From: an unidentified bacterial endosymbiont
GTDB taxonomy: Bacteria; Pseudomonadota; Gammaproteobacteria; Enterobacterales; G038960095
DNA length: 64,000 bases
Direction of reading: 5' to 3'
Assembly (NCBI RefSeq): GCF_918320885.1
Contig: NZ_OU907312.1
Span: forward strand, 744,465 to 808,464
The position numbers were made by a program, and so were the translations under genes. Below, one piece after another: positions 40,817-49,249 of the stretch (positions are counted from its first letter, which is position 1; each line of letters begins with the position of its first letter). The notes under the pieces are model-generated. The model saw only the letters and a program-made list of their open reading frames with translations. It had not been told where the DNA came from and searched no databases.

Positions 40817-43800
40817 ATGCGGGTAGTCAAAAGCTTATACCAAGGGCTACTGTCTGCCCCCTTTATTTTTCGACAGCAGCACCGCTTAGGGGTCGCTACG
40901 CTGATTGCCTTTGAGTTAGGGGCCTCTGAGGTTGTGCTGACAGAGCAGCAGCTATGGCAACGGCTGCTGCCGGTGCTGGAGATCGAGGGTGATCTGGTAT
41001 TGGATTTAGCCCTGCCGAAAGAGCAGGGTGAATGGTTACTCTATGGGGCCGCTTGCAGCCCTATGGCGCGTCCCACTATTCGAGTCTCTGCTGCGGTGGC
41101 GGGGATTGAAAAGAGTCTAGAGGTTTATGGTCCCCGTGAGTGGTTAACCAGTGGGCGAGCCAGTGAACCAAACCCTTTCCAGCGCCAGCCGCTGCGCTGG
41201 CAGAGCGCTTTCGGTGGAGCCAAGATCCCCGACAATCCCCAGGGCAGTAGTCAGCAAAAACCGGCGGCTATTTTTTATCCCCAGCAACAGCAGATCTACC
41301 GTGATCAAGCCGTTCCGCCAGCCAGTTTTCTACCACTGGCCTTTGATCATCCTGCCCGGGCTCGTTATCAAGGCCGTTATGATGAGATCTGGCTTCGTGA
41401 TCACTGGCCAGGCTACCCCCCCGATCTCGATTGGCGCTATTTCAACGTCGCTCCACTCGATCAGCGCTTGCCTGGCTTTTTTCAAGCCGGTGATCCCTAT
41501 CATCTGGTGAATTTACATCCTGAACAGTCGCAGATCAGTGGCACACTGCCCAGTCACCGTCCCCGGGCTTTTATTGAGTATCATACGGGTCAATTGGCGG
41601 AGTTAAGCCTACGGTGCGACACCGTCTGGCTATTTTCTGAGCAGCTGCTCGGAGTGATGATCTATCACGGTGTAGCACCGATTGAAGAGGATGAAGCACT
41701 CGATATCAAGCAGATCCTCTTAGGGCTGGAAGCTGCCGATAGTGTTCCGTTAACAGCCACAGATTATCTAGCACAGAGCCAGTACGATGCCGTAGAGGCT
41801 GAGATGAACCCGCCCCTGGCGGCTGAAGCCGCCGCACACATGGCGCAAGCGGAAAAAACCATCGCGGATATTCCTAAACTGTTGCAGTTTAAAAAAGATC
41901 AAATCAGTGGGCACGCGCCCAAACCGCAAGCCAGCCTGCTGGAGCAGCAGGGGATCGTCCAGCAGCAACTGGAGGGTCACCTAGCGCGTTTAGCAGAGAC
42001 CAAAACGTGGTTAGCGACCCAACCGGTCTCAGCAGAGGTGAGCGCTTCGGTAGAGAGTGGCTGTGCACAGTTAGTCAAAATGCAGCAACGGTTGGGGGAG
42101 TTACCGGCACAACTGAGTGAGATTGCTCAGCAGGTTCATGACGCCGGGCAGCAGCTGCAGCAGCAGGTGGTCCCTCAGTCGGTTACTCTCCCCTTACAGC
42201 CGGTAGAACAGCTGCTGTCGCAGTTGGCCAATTTTGCGGCGCTAGAAAACAGTTGGCAGGCACAAGCGGGACGTTTGGTGAGTCTAGCGCAACACGGGAT
42301 GACGGCAGCATCACCACAGGCAGCGTTGCAGGCATTGGGTCTTCGGCTATTGACCCAACAGCGCTATCTACCCGGTTACCTACCGAACGCAATACCTTTT
42401 ATTCCAGAGGCGTGGGCGCTGCTTGAGCCCTCCGAGCGGGAGATGATCGGTCCGGGCTGGCTATTGCCAGAGTTCCAGGGCGCTACTTTTACCGCCTTAA
42501 CGGTTCGTCCAGGTCCCCTGCAGGATCCTACCGGGGAGTATCGTGTTCAAGGGAGCCAACCGGGGCCCTGGTGCAGTGGCCAGCACCCCGATTGGGCTAC
42601 AGTCATCGTTCCGGAGTTGGTGTTGGGCTGGCGCCTAGCACAAGATGTGGACCACCTAGTAGATGTTCTGTTGCTAGCAACGCCAGAGACCGAGCTTGCC
42701 CCTGAGCGCCTGCAGACACTGCAGCAAGCGCCGCTGATCTTGGTCCCTCTCACGGCGGAACAGTCCATTGAACCCTGGCAGCGGCACTATCCTCAGGCCC
42801 AGCCGCTGTGGATCGGCGATTACGCCGATCTACAGGCGCGCTTGGATGCTGGGGTCGATCAGTGCCAATGGCTGAGTACAGCACTGCCTCAAGCCGTGAT
42901 GCCGCCGCTCAGTCCTGAGCCCAATCCAGCGGCCTTTATGGAGGCCACAGTGAAGCAGATCGGTGATCAGGTGGGCTTGGCGGATCCCTTGGCGATTGAA
43001 GCGCTGCTGATAAAGCAGTTACAAGATCTCCAACCGACTATCGCAACGCTACCTGCTTCGGCCCAAGCACTCATCAACCACGCACTACAAAATTTTACAT
43101 CTGGAGCGCCCTCAACCACGCCACTGGCGCAGTTACAAACCGCTAAAACTCAGGTCGAGCAGGCGTTTAGCCAACTAAAGCAGCTAGCGGGTCGTCATCC
43201 TGATGCTCCGGCCATGCCGGAATTGGAGCCTTTTCAGCAGCAGATACAGGCGCTGCTGCTGCAGGCTGAGCAGCTGCTCAGTGAGGGCATGGCTCAACTC
43301 CCCAAACCGGATGAACAGCCCCAGCACGACTATCGACCACTGGATCGTGAACAGGTGATAGCCGCTTATCAAGCTGGGGAGTCGCTGGTTCGTGTCAACC
43401 TGAGTGGTGTGGATTTATCGGAACTCACTCTTCCAGGAATCGATCTGACTGAGTCCATTTTAAATAAGAGTAATTTTTCCCACAGTGATCTCAGTGATGC
43501 ACAACTGGTAGGGATTATCGCTAATCACGCCTGCTTTACCGGTGCTGGTTTGCAACGGGCCAATCTGCACCAAGCCCTGTTAAGTGAAGCTGATCTCTCA
43601 CAGATTCATGGGGCAGGCTGCCGGATGACCGAGGCACTGCTGAAAGGGGCGCTGCTGCCAGGGGCCGATCTCTCCTGCTCCCAATTAGCCGGGATGATGG
43701 CAGAAGGAGCCCAGTTACAACAAGCCTCGCTTAGAGGAGCGGATTTAACCGAAGCGATACTGCTGGGGGCGGATTTAACCGCAGCCGATTTAACCGAAGC

Positions 43801-44338
43801 GCGGGTGCAGCAGCTGATCGGCAATGAGGCCAAGCTGAACAACAGCTGTTGGGTGGGTAGTGTTGGTGAAAGCGCTAATTTATGGGGGGTGGAGGCGACG
43901 GCCGCAGACTTTAGTCGTGCCCAGCTACCCAATGCGCGATTTGGACCGGCCTGTTTAACCGGGGCAAAGCTGTGTGAGGCAGAGCTGCCGCGGATCAATC
44001 TGATGCACGCCCAAGCCCAGGGGGCCGATTTTAGCGGCAGTAACCTGCGAGAGGCCTATATCAACGACACTAACCTGCAGCAGGCTAACTTACAGGATAT
44101 TGATATGCGTCACTGCCAGCTATTACGCTCAGATTTAGAGGGAGCACAGTTGCAAGGCGCTAATTGTCTGCAAGCCAGTTTACTCAAGAGCCGGTTAGTG
44201 GGGGCTGACTGCCGACAGGCCAATTTTTTTAATGCCGATCTCCGGAAAGTGGTGGTGGGTGAGACGCAATTTGCCGGTGCCAATCTGCGCCGGACACTAC
44301 TAAAGCACTATCAAGAGATCTTTGATGACCCGCGATGA
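40817..44338 (+). CDS. DUF2169-pentapeptide repeat fusion protein, T6SS cargo/adaptor candidate
   Basis: 1173 residues in three parts. About 1-300 is a DUF2169 domain (PNPFQRQPLRWQSAFGG ... ARYQGRYDEIWLRDHWPGYPPDLDWRYFNVAP). About 300-850 is Gln/Ala/Leu-rich and largely helical. About 855-1165 is pentapeptide repeats (VDLSELTLPGIDLTES ... ADLTAADLTEA). DUF2169 proteins occur beside PAAR-like proteins in T6SS loci and are thought to help load cargo on the spike. The pentapeptide part folds as a right-handed beta-helix that often mimics DNA or binds partners. Overlaps the next gene by 14 bp. No catalytic motif seen. Confidence 0.85.
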   Translation: MRVVKSLYQGLLSAPFIFRQQHRLGVATLIAFELGASEVVLTEQQLWQRLLPVLEIEGDLVLDLALPKEQGEWLLYGAACSPMARPTIRVSAAVAGIEKSLEVYGPREWLTSGRASEPNPFQRQPLRWQSAFGGAKIPDNPQGSSQQKPAAIFYPQQQQIYRDQAVPPASFLPLAFDHPARARYQGRYDEIWLRDHWPGYPPDLDWRYFNVAPLDQRLPGFFQAGDPYHLVNLHPEQSQISGTLPSHRPRAFIEYHTGQLAELSLRCDTVWLFSEQLLGVMIYHGVAPIEEDEALDIKQILLGLEAADSVPLTATDYLAQSQYDAVEAEMNPPLAAEAAAHMAQAEKTIADIPKLLQFKKDQISGHAPKPQASLLEQQGIVQQQLEGHLARLAETKTWLATQPVSAEVSASVESGCAQLVKMQQRLGELPAQLSEIAQQVHDAGQQLQQQVVPQSVTLPLQPVEQLLSQLANFAALENSWQAQAGRLVSLAQHGMTAASPQAALQALGLRLLTQQRYLPGYLPNAIPFIPEAWALLEPSEREMIGPGWLLPEFQGATFTALTVRPGPLQDPTGEYRVQGSQPGPWCSGQHPDWATVIVPELVLGWRLAQDVDHLVDVLLLATPETELAPERLQTLQQAPLILVPLTAEQSIEPWQRHYPQAQPLWIGDYADLQARLDAGVDQCQWLSTALPQAVMPPLSPEPNPAAFMEATVKQIGDQVGLADPLAIEALLIKQLQDLQPTIATLPASAQALINHALQNFTSGAPSTTPLAQLQTAKTQVEQAFSQLKQLAGRHPDAPAMPELEPFQQQIQALLLQAEQLLSEGMAQLPKPDEQPQHDYRPLDREQVIAAYQAGESLVRVNLSGVDLSELTLPGIDLTESILNKSNFSHSDLSDAQLVGIIANHACFTGAGLQRANLHQALLSEADLSQIHGAGCRMTEALLKGALLPGADLSCSQLAGMMAEGAQLQQASLRGADLTEAILLGADLTAADLTEARVQQLIGNEAKLNNSCWVGSVGESANLWGVEATAADFSRAQLPNARFGPACLTGAKLCEAELPRINLMHAQAQGADFSGSNLREAYINDTNLQQANLQDIDMRHCQLLRSDLEGAQLQGANCLQASLLKSRLVGADCRQANFFNADLRKVVVGETQFAGANLRRTLLKHYQEIFDDPR

Positions 44339-45389
44339 ATTCATGCAATTAGCGGCAATGCATCCAGTGCTCAGTGACTTGGACTGTCGCGGGTTAGCGT
44401 TGACGAACCTCTGTTTAGGGGACTCTATTGTTCAGCGCTGTGACTTTTCAGGCTGTGATTTCACCGGTCTAGTGGCGGTAGGAACCCTGTTTCAGGCATG
44501 CCAGTTTAATCAGGCCTGTTTAAGCGGGGTGCGATTTGAACAGGTGCTGCTCAAGCAGTGCGATTTTACCCAGGCAGCGTTGACTCATGGCCATTGGGAT
44601 ACTCTGAACGCGAGTGACTGTAATTTCCATCAGGCCAAGGCTAGTGGGCTGGTGAGTGATCTCTGCCTATTAGAGCGTTGCCAGTTAACCGAGCTCTCCT
44701 GGTCCCAAGGAAGACAACAGAACAGCCTGCTGAAGGAGTGTGATCTCACCCAAGCAGATTTCAGTGAGCAGCAAATAGAGCTGTGTGTCTGGGAGGAGGT
44801 GATCACCCACTCATTAGATCTCAGCCGTTCGCGATTGACCAAAAGTTACTTTACCGAACTCGATCTATCCACCGCCTGTTTACGAGAGATCGACTTACTG
44901 GCACTACAGCTCAACCACTGCTGTTTAGATCATCAAGATTTGAGCGGGATCTCAATGAACCACTGCTATTTTATGCACTCATCCCTGAAAGGTACCTGTT
45001 TAAACCGGACAGAGGCGCAATACGCTGTGTTCACAGGAGCACATTTCATCGGTGTGGACGCACGGGGGGCTCGTTTACAGGGTGCCAATTTTGCGCAGGC
45101 ACGACTGCAGCAGTGTGATTTCAGAGAGACCTCGCTCACCCAAAGTCAGTTTACCCAGGCAGCGCTCAATCAGGTGCTGTTCCAGGGCGCTACGCTCGAT
45201 TATGCCGATTTTTCACAGAGCCGTTTACAGCAGGTGAATTTTTATCAGGCCAGCCTGCGCTATAGCCAGTGGCATCAGATCTTAGAAGAGGAGGTCCACT
45301 GGCGCGATAGTGATCGAACCGGCTGTTCTGGAACTGATCCAGAGCGTTTAGCGGCAGAAAATTGGCCTCGCAGAAGGAGAGATTCATGA
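44325..45389 (+). CDS. Pentapeptide-repeat protein in the T6SS module
   Basis: 354 residues from ATG 44325 (a TTG three bases earlier is possible). Almost the whole chain follows the A(D/N)LXX pattern in a divergent, Cys-rich form (LGDSIVQRCDFSGCDFTG, ARLQGANFAQARLQQCDF), i.e. a right-handed quadrilateral beta-helix. The Cys enrichment is unusual for a cytoplasmic pentapeptide protein. It is the second pentapeptide member of the DUF2169-PPR-PPR-DUF3540-DUF4150 string. Stop overlaps the DUF3540 start (ATGA). Confidence 0.85.
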   Translation: MTRDEFMQLAAMHPVLSDLDCRGLALTNLCLGDSIVQRCDFSGCDFTGLVAVGTLFQACQFNQACLSGVRFEQVLLKQCDFTQAALTHGHWDTLNASDCNFHQAKASGLVSDLCLLERCQLTELSWSQGRQQNSLLKECDLTQADFSEQQIELCVWEEVITHSLDLSRSRLTKSYFTELDLSTACLREIDLLALQLNHCCLDHQDLSGISMNHCYFMHSSLKGTCLNRTEAQYAVFTGAHFIGVDARGARLQGANFAQARLQQCDFRETSLTQSQFTQAALNQVLFQGATLDYADFSQSRLQQVNFYQASLRYSQWHQILEEEVHWRDSDRTGCSGTDPERLAAENWPRRRRDS

Positions 45390-46030
45390 CTCAACCACGA
45401 TTCAAAGAGCAACCTACCCCCTGGGCGCTACTGTCCGCTCGTGTCTTTAAAATTGATCCCGAGGGCGTCTGGGTTCGCCTGCAGGCTGGCGTCGAGGTAG
45501 TGCAGACAGCAGCGAGCTGCTTATTGCAAGCGACTCCTGGTGATCAGGTGCTGTTGGCCGGTTCACCAGAGCGCTATTGGCTGCTGTCTATCTTGCAGCG
45601 GGGCGATCAGCAGGCAGCGCAACTTCAGATCAAGGGGGCCCTGACGATTCAGACGAGCGGCCCGTTAACCCTAAACAGCGGAGAGGATCTCCTACTGTGC
45701 AGCGCTGGCACCCAGCAGGTGATCGCTGAAGCTTGGCAGCTGGATAGCCAGCGTGTCGAGGTGCATTGCCAACGGGCCACTCTGATCATGCGGGCCGTGC
45801 AGCTCACCACCGGGACCTTAAGCCACTGGGCTGAGCAGATTGAGCAGGTGGCCACCCGGGTACTACAGCGGTTTGGTCAGCGTCTCTGCACTATCAAGGA
45901 GCATGATGAGCAGCGCAGTGGTAGCCATCGCCATCTGGTTCAAGGAAGTACCCTGCTGCAGGCGGAAACCGTCATCCAAAAAGCCCGTGGCCATGTCAGC
46001 ATCGATGGCCAGCAGATCCATCTCGGTTAG
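45386..46030 (+). CDS. DUF3540 protein of the T6SS spike module
   Basis: 214 residues from ATG 45386. It has an N-terminal OB-like segment (VQTAASCLLQATPGDQVLLAGSPERYWLLSILQR) and a beta-repeat region (LQIKGALTIQTSGPLTLNSGEDLLL) ending VIQKARGHVSIDGQQIHLG. Position between a pentapeptide protein and a DUF4150 gene is the typical context of DUF3540. The beta-repeat part resembles a spike needle like the VgrG/gp5 end. Function in T6SS is not established. Confidence 0.75.
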   Translation: MTQPRFKEQPTPWALLSARVFKIDPEGVWVRLQAGVEVVQTAASCLLQATPGDQVLLAGSPERYWLLSILQRGDQQAAQLQIKGALTIQTSGPLTLNSGEDLLLCSAGTQQVIAEAWQLDSQRVEVHCQRATLIMRAVQLTTGTLSHWAEQIEQVATRVLQRFGQRLCTIKEHDEQRSGSHRHLVQGSTLLQAETVIQKARGHVSIDGQQIHLG

Positions 46031-46040
46031 GGAGCAGCGT

Positions 46041-46445
46041 ATGTTTATGAATACCACGATGGGGGGCATGAATACCGCCTTTCCCGATGTCTGTAATACC
46101 CCGACGCCTGCGGGACCGGTGCCGATACCTTACCCTAATATCTCTAACGGGAATATGGCTAATCCAGGCACGGTAGCACTCAAAGTGTTGGTAGGCGGTA
46201 TGCCCACCCTGCATCTGAATTCACAAATTCCGGTCAGTAATGGTGATAATGTTGGCACCCTCGGTGGCGCGGTCTCCGGCATGATGATGGGCCCCACCCG
46301 TTTTACCCAAGGCAGTACAGCAGTGCTGCTGAAGGGGATGCCGGCTACCCGCTTAACCAGTACGACCGCGCAAAATGGCACCAGCCCCAATGGAATTGGG
46401 GTGGTGATAATTCCGGCGCAAATCAAAGTCGTAGTGATGAAATAA
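46041..46445 (+). CDS. DUF4150 (PAAR-like) spike-tip protein
   Basis: 134 residues from ATG 46041; the frame is open further upstream but inside DUF3540. GGMNTAFPDVCNTPTPAGPVPIPYPNI and the glycine-rich core GGAVSGMMMGPTRFTQGSTAVLLKGMPATRLTSTTAQNG are diagnostic of DUF4150, the PAAR-like family that caps VgrG. There is no C-terminal extension, so it carries no fused toxin. Ten bases after DUF3540 and 7 bp before tssJ. Confidence 0.9.
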   Translation: MFMNTTMGGMNTAFPDVCNTPTPAGPVPIPYPNISNGNMANPGTVALKVLVGGMPTLHLNSQIPVSNGDNVGTLGGAVSGMMMGPTRFTQGSTAVLLKGMPATRLTSTTAQNGTSPNGIGVVIIPAQIKVVVMK

Positions 46446-46452
46446 CACCCCT

Positions 46453-47142
46453 ATGAATAGTCTGAATCGTTCCCTAATGAAGTACGGCCGTCAGCTCAAG
46501 CTTCGCCTACCTCATCTTGAGAGAGGGCAACACAGCGACTGGTTGCGGGCTTACGGACTCCCGGTACTCCTAGTGCTGCTTTTGAATAGCTGTGCTAAAT
46601 CGGCAAACGCACCCAAGCGTCGACAGCGACGAGCAACAGTGGCTACCGCAGTAGCACCACCTGTTCCTGTCGAGGATCCCAATCAACTGGTTTGGAGTTG
46701 GCAGCCCAAAGCCCTACATCTGGCGATCACCGCTGATCAGGATCTCAATCGCTATGAGGAGCAGCCGCATGCGTTGATGCTCTGCCTCTACCAGTTAAGT
46801 TCAGCCACCGCCTGGGGCGAGCTGGCTAAAACCCCTGCCGGCGTGAAAAATTTGCTGAAATGCGAAGGGTTTGATAACTCGGTGGTACAGAGTGAGCGGT
46901 TATTCATACAACCGGGGGAACAGCGTCAGCTCACTTTAGATCGTTTAGAAAAAGGGCGTTATGTGGCGTTTGTCGCGGGCTACGCACACCCGACCGCCCA
47001 GCGGATCAGCCCCATTTTTAGTTTCCCAGTTCAGCATTCAACCAAGGGGCTACTATTTTGGAAAAAAAATCAATATTGGCCCGGTGAACTGACCATTAAC
47101 CTGGTATTCACGGAACAATCACTACAGAGTGTTGATCCCTAA
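46453..47142 (+). CDS. tssJ: T6SS outer-membrane lipoprotein TssJ
   Basis: 229 residues. A long cytoplasmic n-region precedes the hydrophobic stretch LPVLLVLLLNSC, whose Cys at about 47 is the probable lipidation site. The mature part is a TssJ beta-sandwich (LHLAITADQDLNRYEEQPHALMLCLYQLS ... LTLDRLEKGRYVAFVAGY). It contacts TssM in the membrane complex. The n-region of about 35 residues before the hydrophobic core is longer than usual; an internal start (for example ATG at 46477) would shorten it. TssK follows without a gap. Confidence 0.92.
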   Translation: MNSLNRSLMKYGRQLKLRLPHLERGQHSDWLRAYGLPVLLVLLLNSCAKSANAPKRRQRRATVATAVAPPVPVEDPNQLVWSWQPKALHLAITADQDLNRYEEQPHALMLCLYQLSSATAWGELAKTPAGVKNLLKCEGFDNSVVQSERLFIQPGEQRQLTLDRLEKGRYVAFVAGYAHPTAQRISPIFSFPVQHSTKGLLFWKKNQYWPGELTINLVFTEQSLQSVDP

Positions 47143-48540
47143 ATGAAAACGACTACTAGTAAACACTGCCCGGTTTTTTGGTACCAAGGGCTACCGCTAC
47201 AGCCACAGCACTTGCAACTGGAGAGCCGCTTTCACCAAGTCACGATGCAGCGCTTGATCCAACTGCTGCACAACGAACCCTGGGGGGTGCTAGCCATCAC
47301 CCTGCGTGAAGATGCCCTGGCTGAGAAACGTTTAGTGATCAGCAGTGGCGAATTTTTATTTCCCGACGGCAGCTTATGCCATATCCCCAACAATGCGCTG
47401 CTGGCCAGCCGACCATTTGATGATGCTTGGGTTGAAGCGGGCCAGCCGTTTGTGATCTACCTGGGACTTAAGCAGTGGCAAGATTGCGAGAATGTAGCAG
47501 AGATCGAGGATAGTCAAGCACTGGACGCCACTCCGGAGCGCCGGATGCGAGCTGCCATCACGCCAACCAGCATCCCCGACTGCCATGGTAATGGGATTGC
47601 AGGGCAGGTCCGCCTACTGCACTATCAGTTACGCATCTTCTGGGAGAGCGAACTAGCGCACGCTGGTGATTATATGGTGATGCCAGTCGCCAGTTTAGAG
47701 CGTGATGGCCCACGGATTTTGTTGAATGAGCAATTTATTCCGCCAATCCTCAATGTCCATGCCTGGCCCTTTTTGCAGTCGATGCTCTCCGATATTCATG
47801 ATCAAGCGATTTCCCGCGCTCGGCAACTGGAGAGTTTTAAGCAGATCAATCCAGGGGATAACGCCTCGGATCGTTCACTGATGCTGGCGTTACAGGCGTT
47901 AACCCGGTGTGCCTGCATTATCCAGCTGTTAATGGATACGCCACAGTTGTCGCCGCGTCAAGCTTGGGCTGGGCTTGCAAGCCTGTTTGCTGAACTGAGT
48001 TACTTAGTTCCCACGCTATCGGTTGCCGGAGAAGCAGGCGTCGACCGCTGGCCCAATTATGACCATTTAAAGCTGTCAGAAGTTTTTAACCGATTAGTCA
48101 CGCAAATTAAGCAGGCACTGAATAGCGTTGTCGTGGGTCCAGAGTATACGTTACGACTGCAGCGTCAGGGCGCCATTTGGCGTGTGGAGCTGCCAAAACG
48201 AGCATTGCGGTCCCCATTTCAATATTGGTTGGCTTTTTGTAATGTCTCTTCGCTGCAGCTGGCACCCGGATTTGAGCGGCTCGCTAAATTGGCGGCGGGT
48301 CCACAGTTAGCGACCTTGCTGGCCCGCAGTATCTCGGGCATTCCGTTAATTCCTCAAACAGATAAACCAGCAGGGTTGCCGCGACTGACTGACGGCCTCT
48401 ATTGCGCCATCGATACCCACTGTTGTGCCATCGAGGCTGGCCAAGATCTCTGGGAGCCAGTAGCACAGAGTGGTGAGATGGCGCTGTTCTGGGAGGCGCC
48501 TGAGCAGGCGCAGGTGATTCTGTATATCACACGAGGTTAA
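47143..48540 (+). CDS. tssK: T6SS baseplate-membrane connector TssK
   Basis: 465 residues. The N-terminus VFWYQGLPLQPQHLQLESRFHQVTMQRL is the TssK shoulder-domain signature. It links the baseplate to TssL/TssM. Intact; start ATG directly follows the tssJ stop and tssL starts 1 bp after. Confidence 0.95.
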   Translation: MKTTTSKHCPVFWYQGLPLQPQHLQLESRFHQVTMQRLIQLLHNEPWGVLAITLREDALAEKRLVISSGEFLFPDGSLCHIPNNALLASRPFDDAWVEAGQPFVIYLGLKQWQDCENVAEIEDSQALDATPERRMRAAITPTSIPDCHGNGIAGQVRLLHYQLRIFWESELAHAGDYMVMPVASLERDGPRILLNEQFIPPILNVHAWPFLQSMLSDIHDQAISRARQLESFKQINPGDNASDRSLMLALQALTRCACIIQLLMDTPQLSPRQAWAGLASLFAELSYLVPTLSVAGEAGVDRWPNYDHLKLSEVFNRLVTQIKQALNSVVVGPEYTLRLQRQGAIWRVELPKRALRSPFQYWLAFCNVSSLQLAPGFERLAKLAAGPQLATLLARSISGIPLIPQTDKPAGLPRLTDGLYCAIDTHCCAIEAGQDLWEPVAQSGEMALFWEAPEQAQVILYITRG

Positions 48541-48541
48541 G

Positions 48542-49210
48542 ATGCAATTATTGCAACTCTATCAACCTTTTATGGGTGCTGTATTACTGATTAGTGAGGA
48601 AGCCAAGCCATCGCAACCGGAGCCACTCTGTCAGAAGTTAAAGCAGTTGTGGTTAGAAACGGAGGAGGCGATTGCTAAGCAGGGGTGGTCAAAAACTTGG
48701 ACCACTGAAGCAGCCTTTGCGGTCTGTGTGTGGGCTGATGAGCGTTTATTGCTCTCACCTCAAGCGTCGGCGCTAGCATGGATACCACTACAGAGCCAAC
48801 TCTATCAGACCCATTGTGGGGGTGAAGAATTTTTTAGTCGTTTAGAAACGCTATTTTCTCGCTACGATTTGATCGAGCAAAATCATCCCTCACGCACCTT
48901 GCTGGATGAGGTGTTAGCGGTATTTGGTGCCTGTTTAGCGACCCAGTTTAAAGGACACTATTATCATGTCGGTGAACAGCCTATACAGCAATTACGTCAG
49001 CGTATCAGCCAGCAGTTAGCTCTGCCTCAAGGGCCAGTAGTTTTTGAGGTCTTCCCTAAGGCCACCACCCACCATCCGCTGATTCATCCTGGGCGACTCT
49101 TTGATCCCTGGAGTGTGCTACTGATTATTGCGGCGTTATTGGGCGTGCTGTTGGTCATGCTTATTTATCAAGATCTATTAGCCATCGATCGATTAGTCTG
49201 GCCAGATTAG
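48542..49210 (+). CDS. tssL: T6SS inner-membrane protein TssL (DotU family)
   Basis: 222 residues: a helical cytoplasmic DotU domain with VCVWADERLLLS and GGEEFFSRLETLF, and a single C-terminal membrane helix (WSVLLIIAALLGVLLVMLIYQ near 190-212). There is no peptidoglycan-binding OmpA domain, so it is the short TssL type. It forms the membrane platform with TssM. Confidence 0.95.
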   Translation: MQLLQLYQPFMGAVLLISEEAKPSQPEPLCQKLKQLWLETEEAIAKQGWSKTWTTEAAFAVCVWADERLLLSPQASALAWIPLQSQLYQTHCGGEEFFSRLETLFSRYDLIEQNHPSRTLLDEVLAVFGACLATQFKGHYYHVGEQPIQQLRQRISQQLALPQGPVVFEVFPKATTHHPLIHPGRLFDPWSVLLIIAALLGVLLVMLIYQDLLAIDRLVWPD

Positions 49211-49249
49211 TCTTGCTTCGTCTTAAAGCCACAGGGTTTAGGAAAAACT

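Noticed and set aside
45840-46040. Extended N-terminus of the DUF4150 protein
   Set aside because: The extension lies in the DUF3540 coding region in another frame; ATG 46041 gives the family's normal N-terminus.
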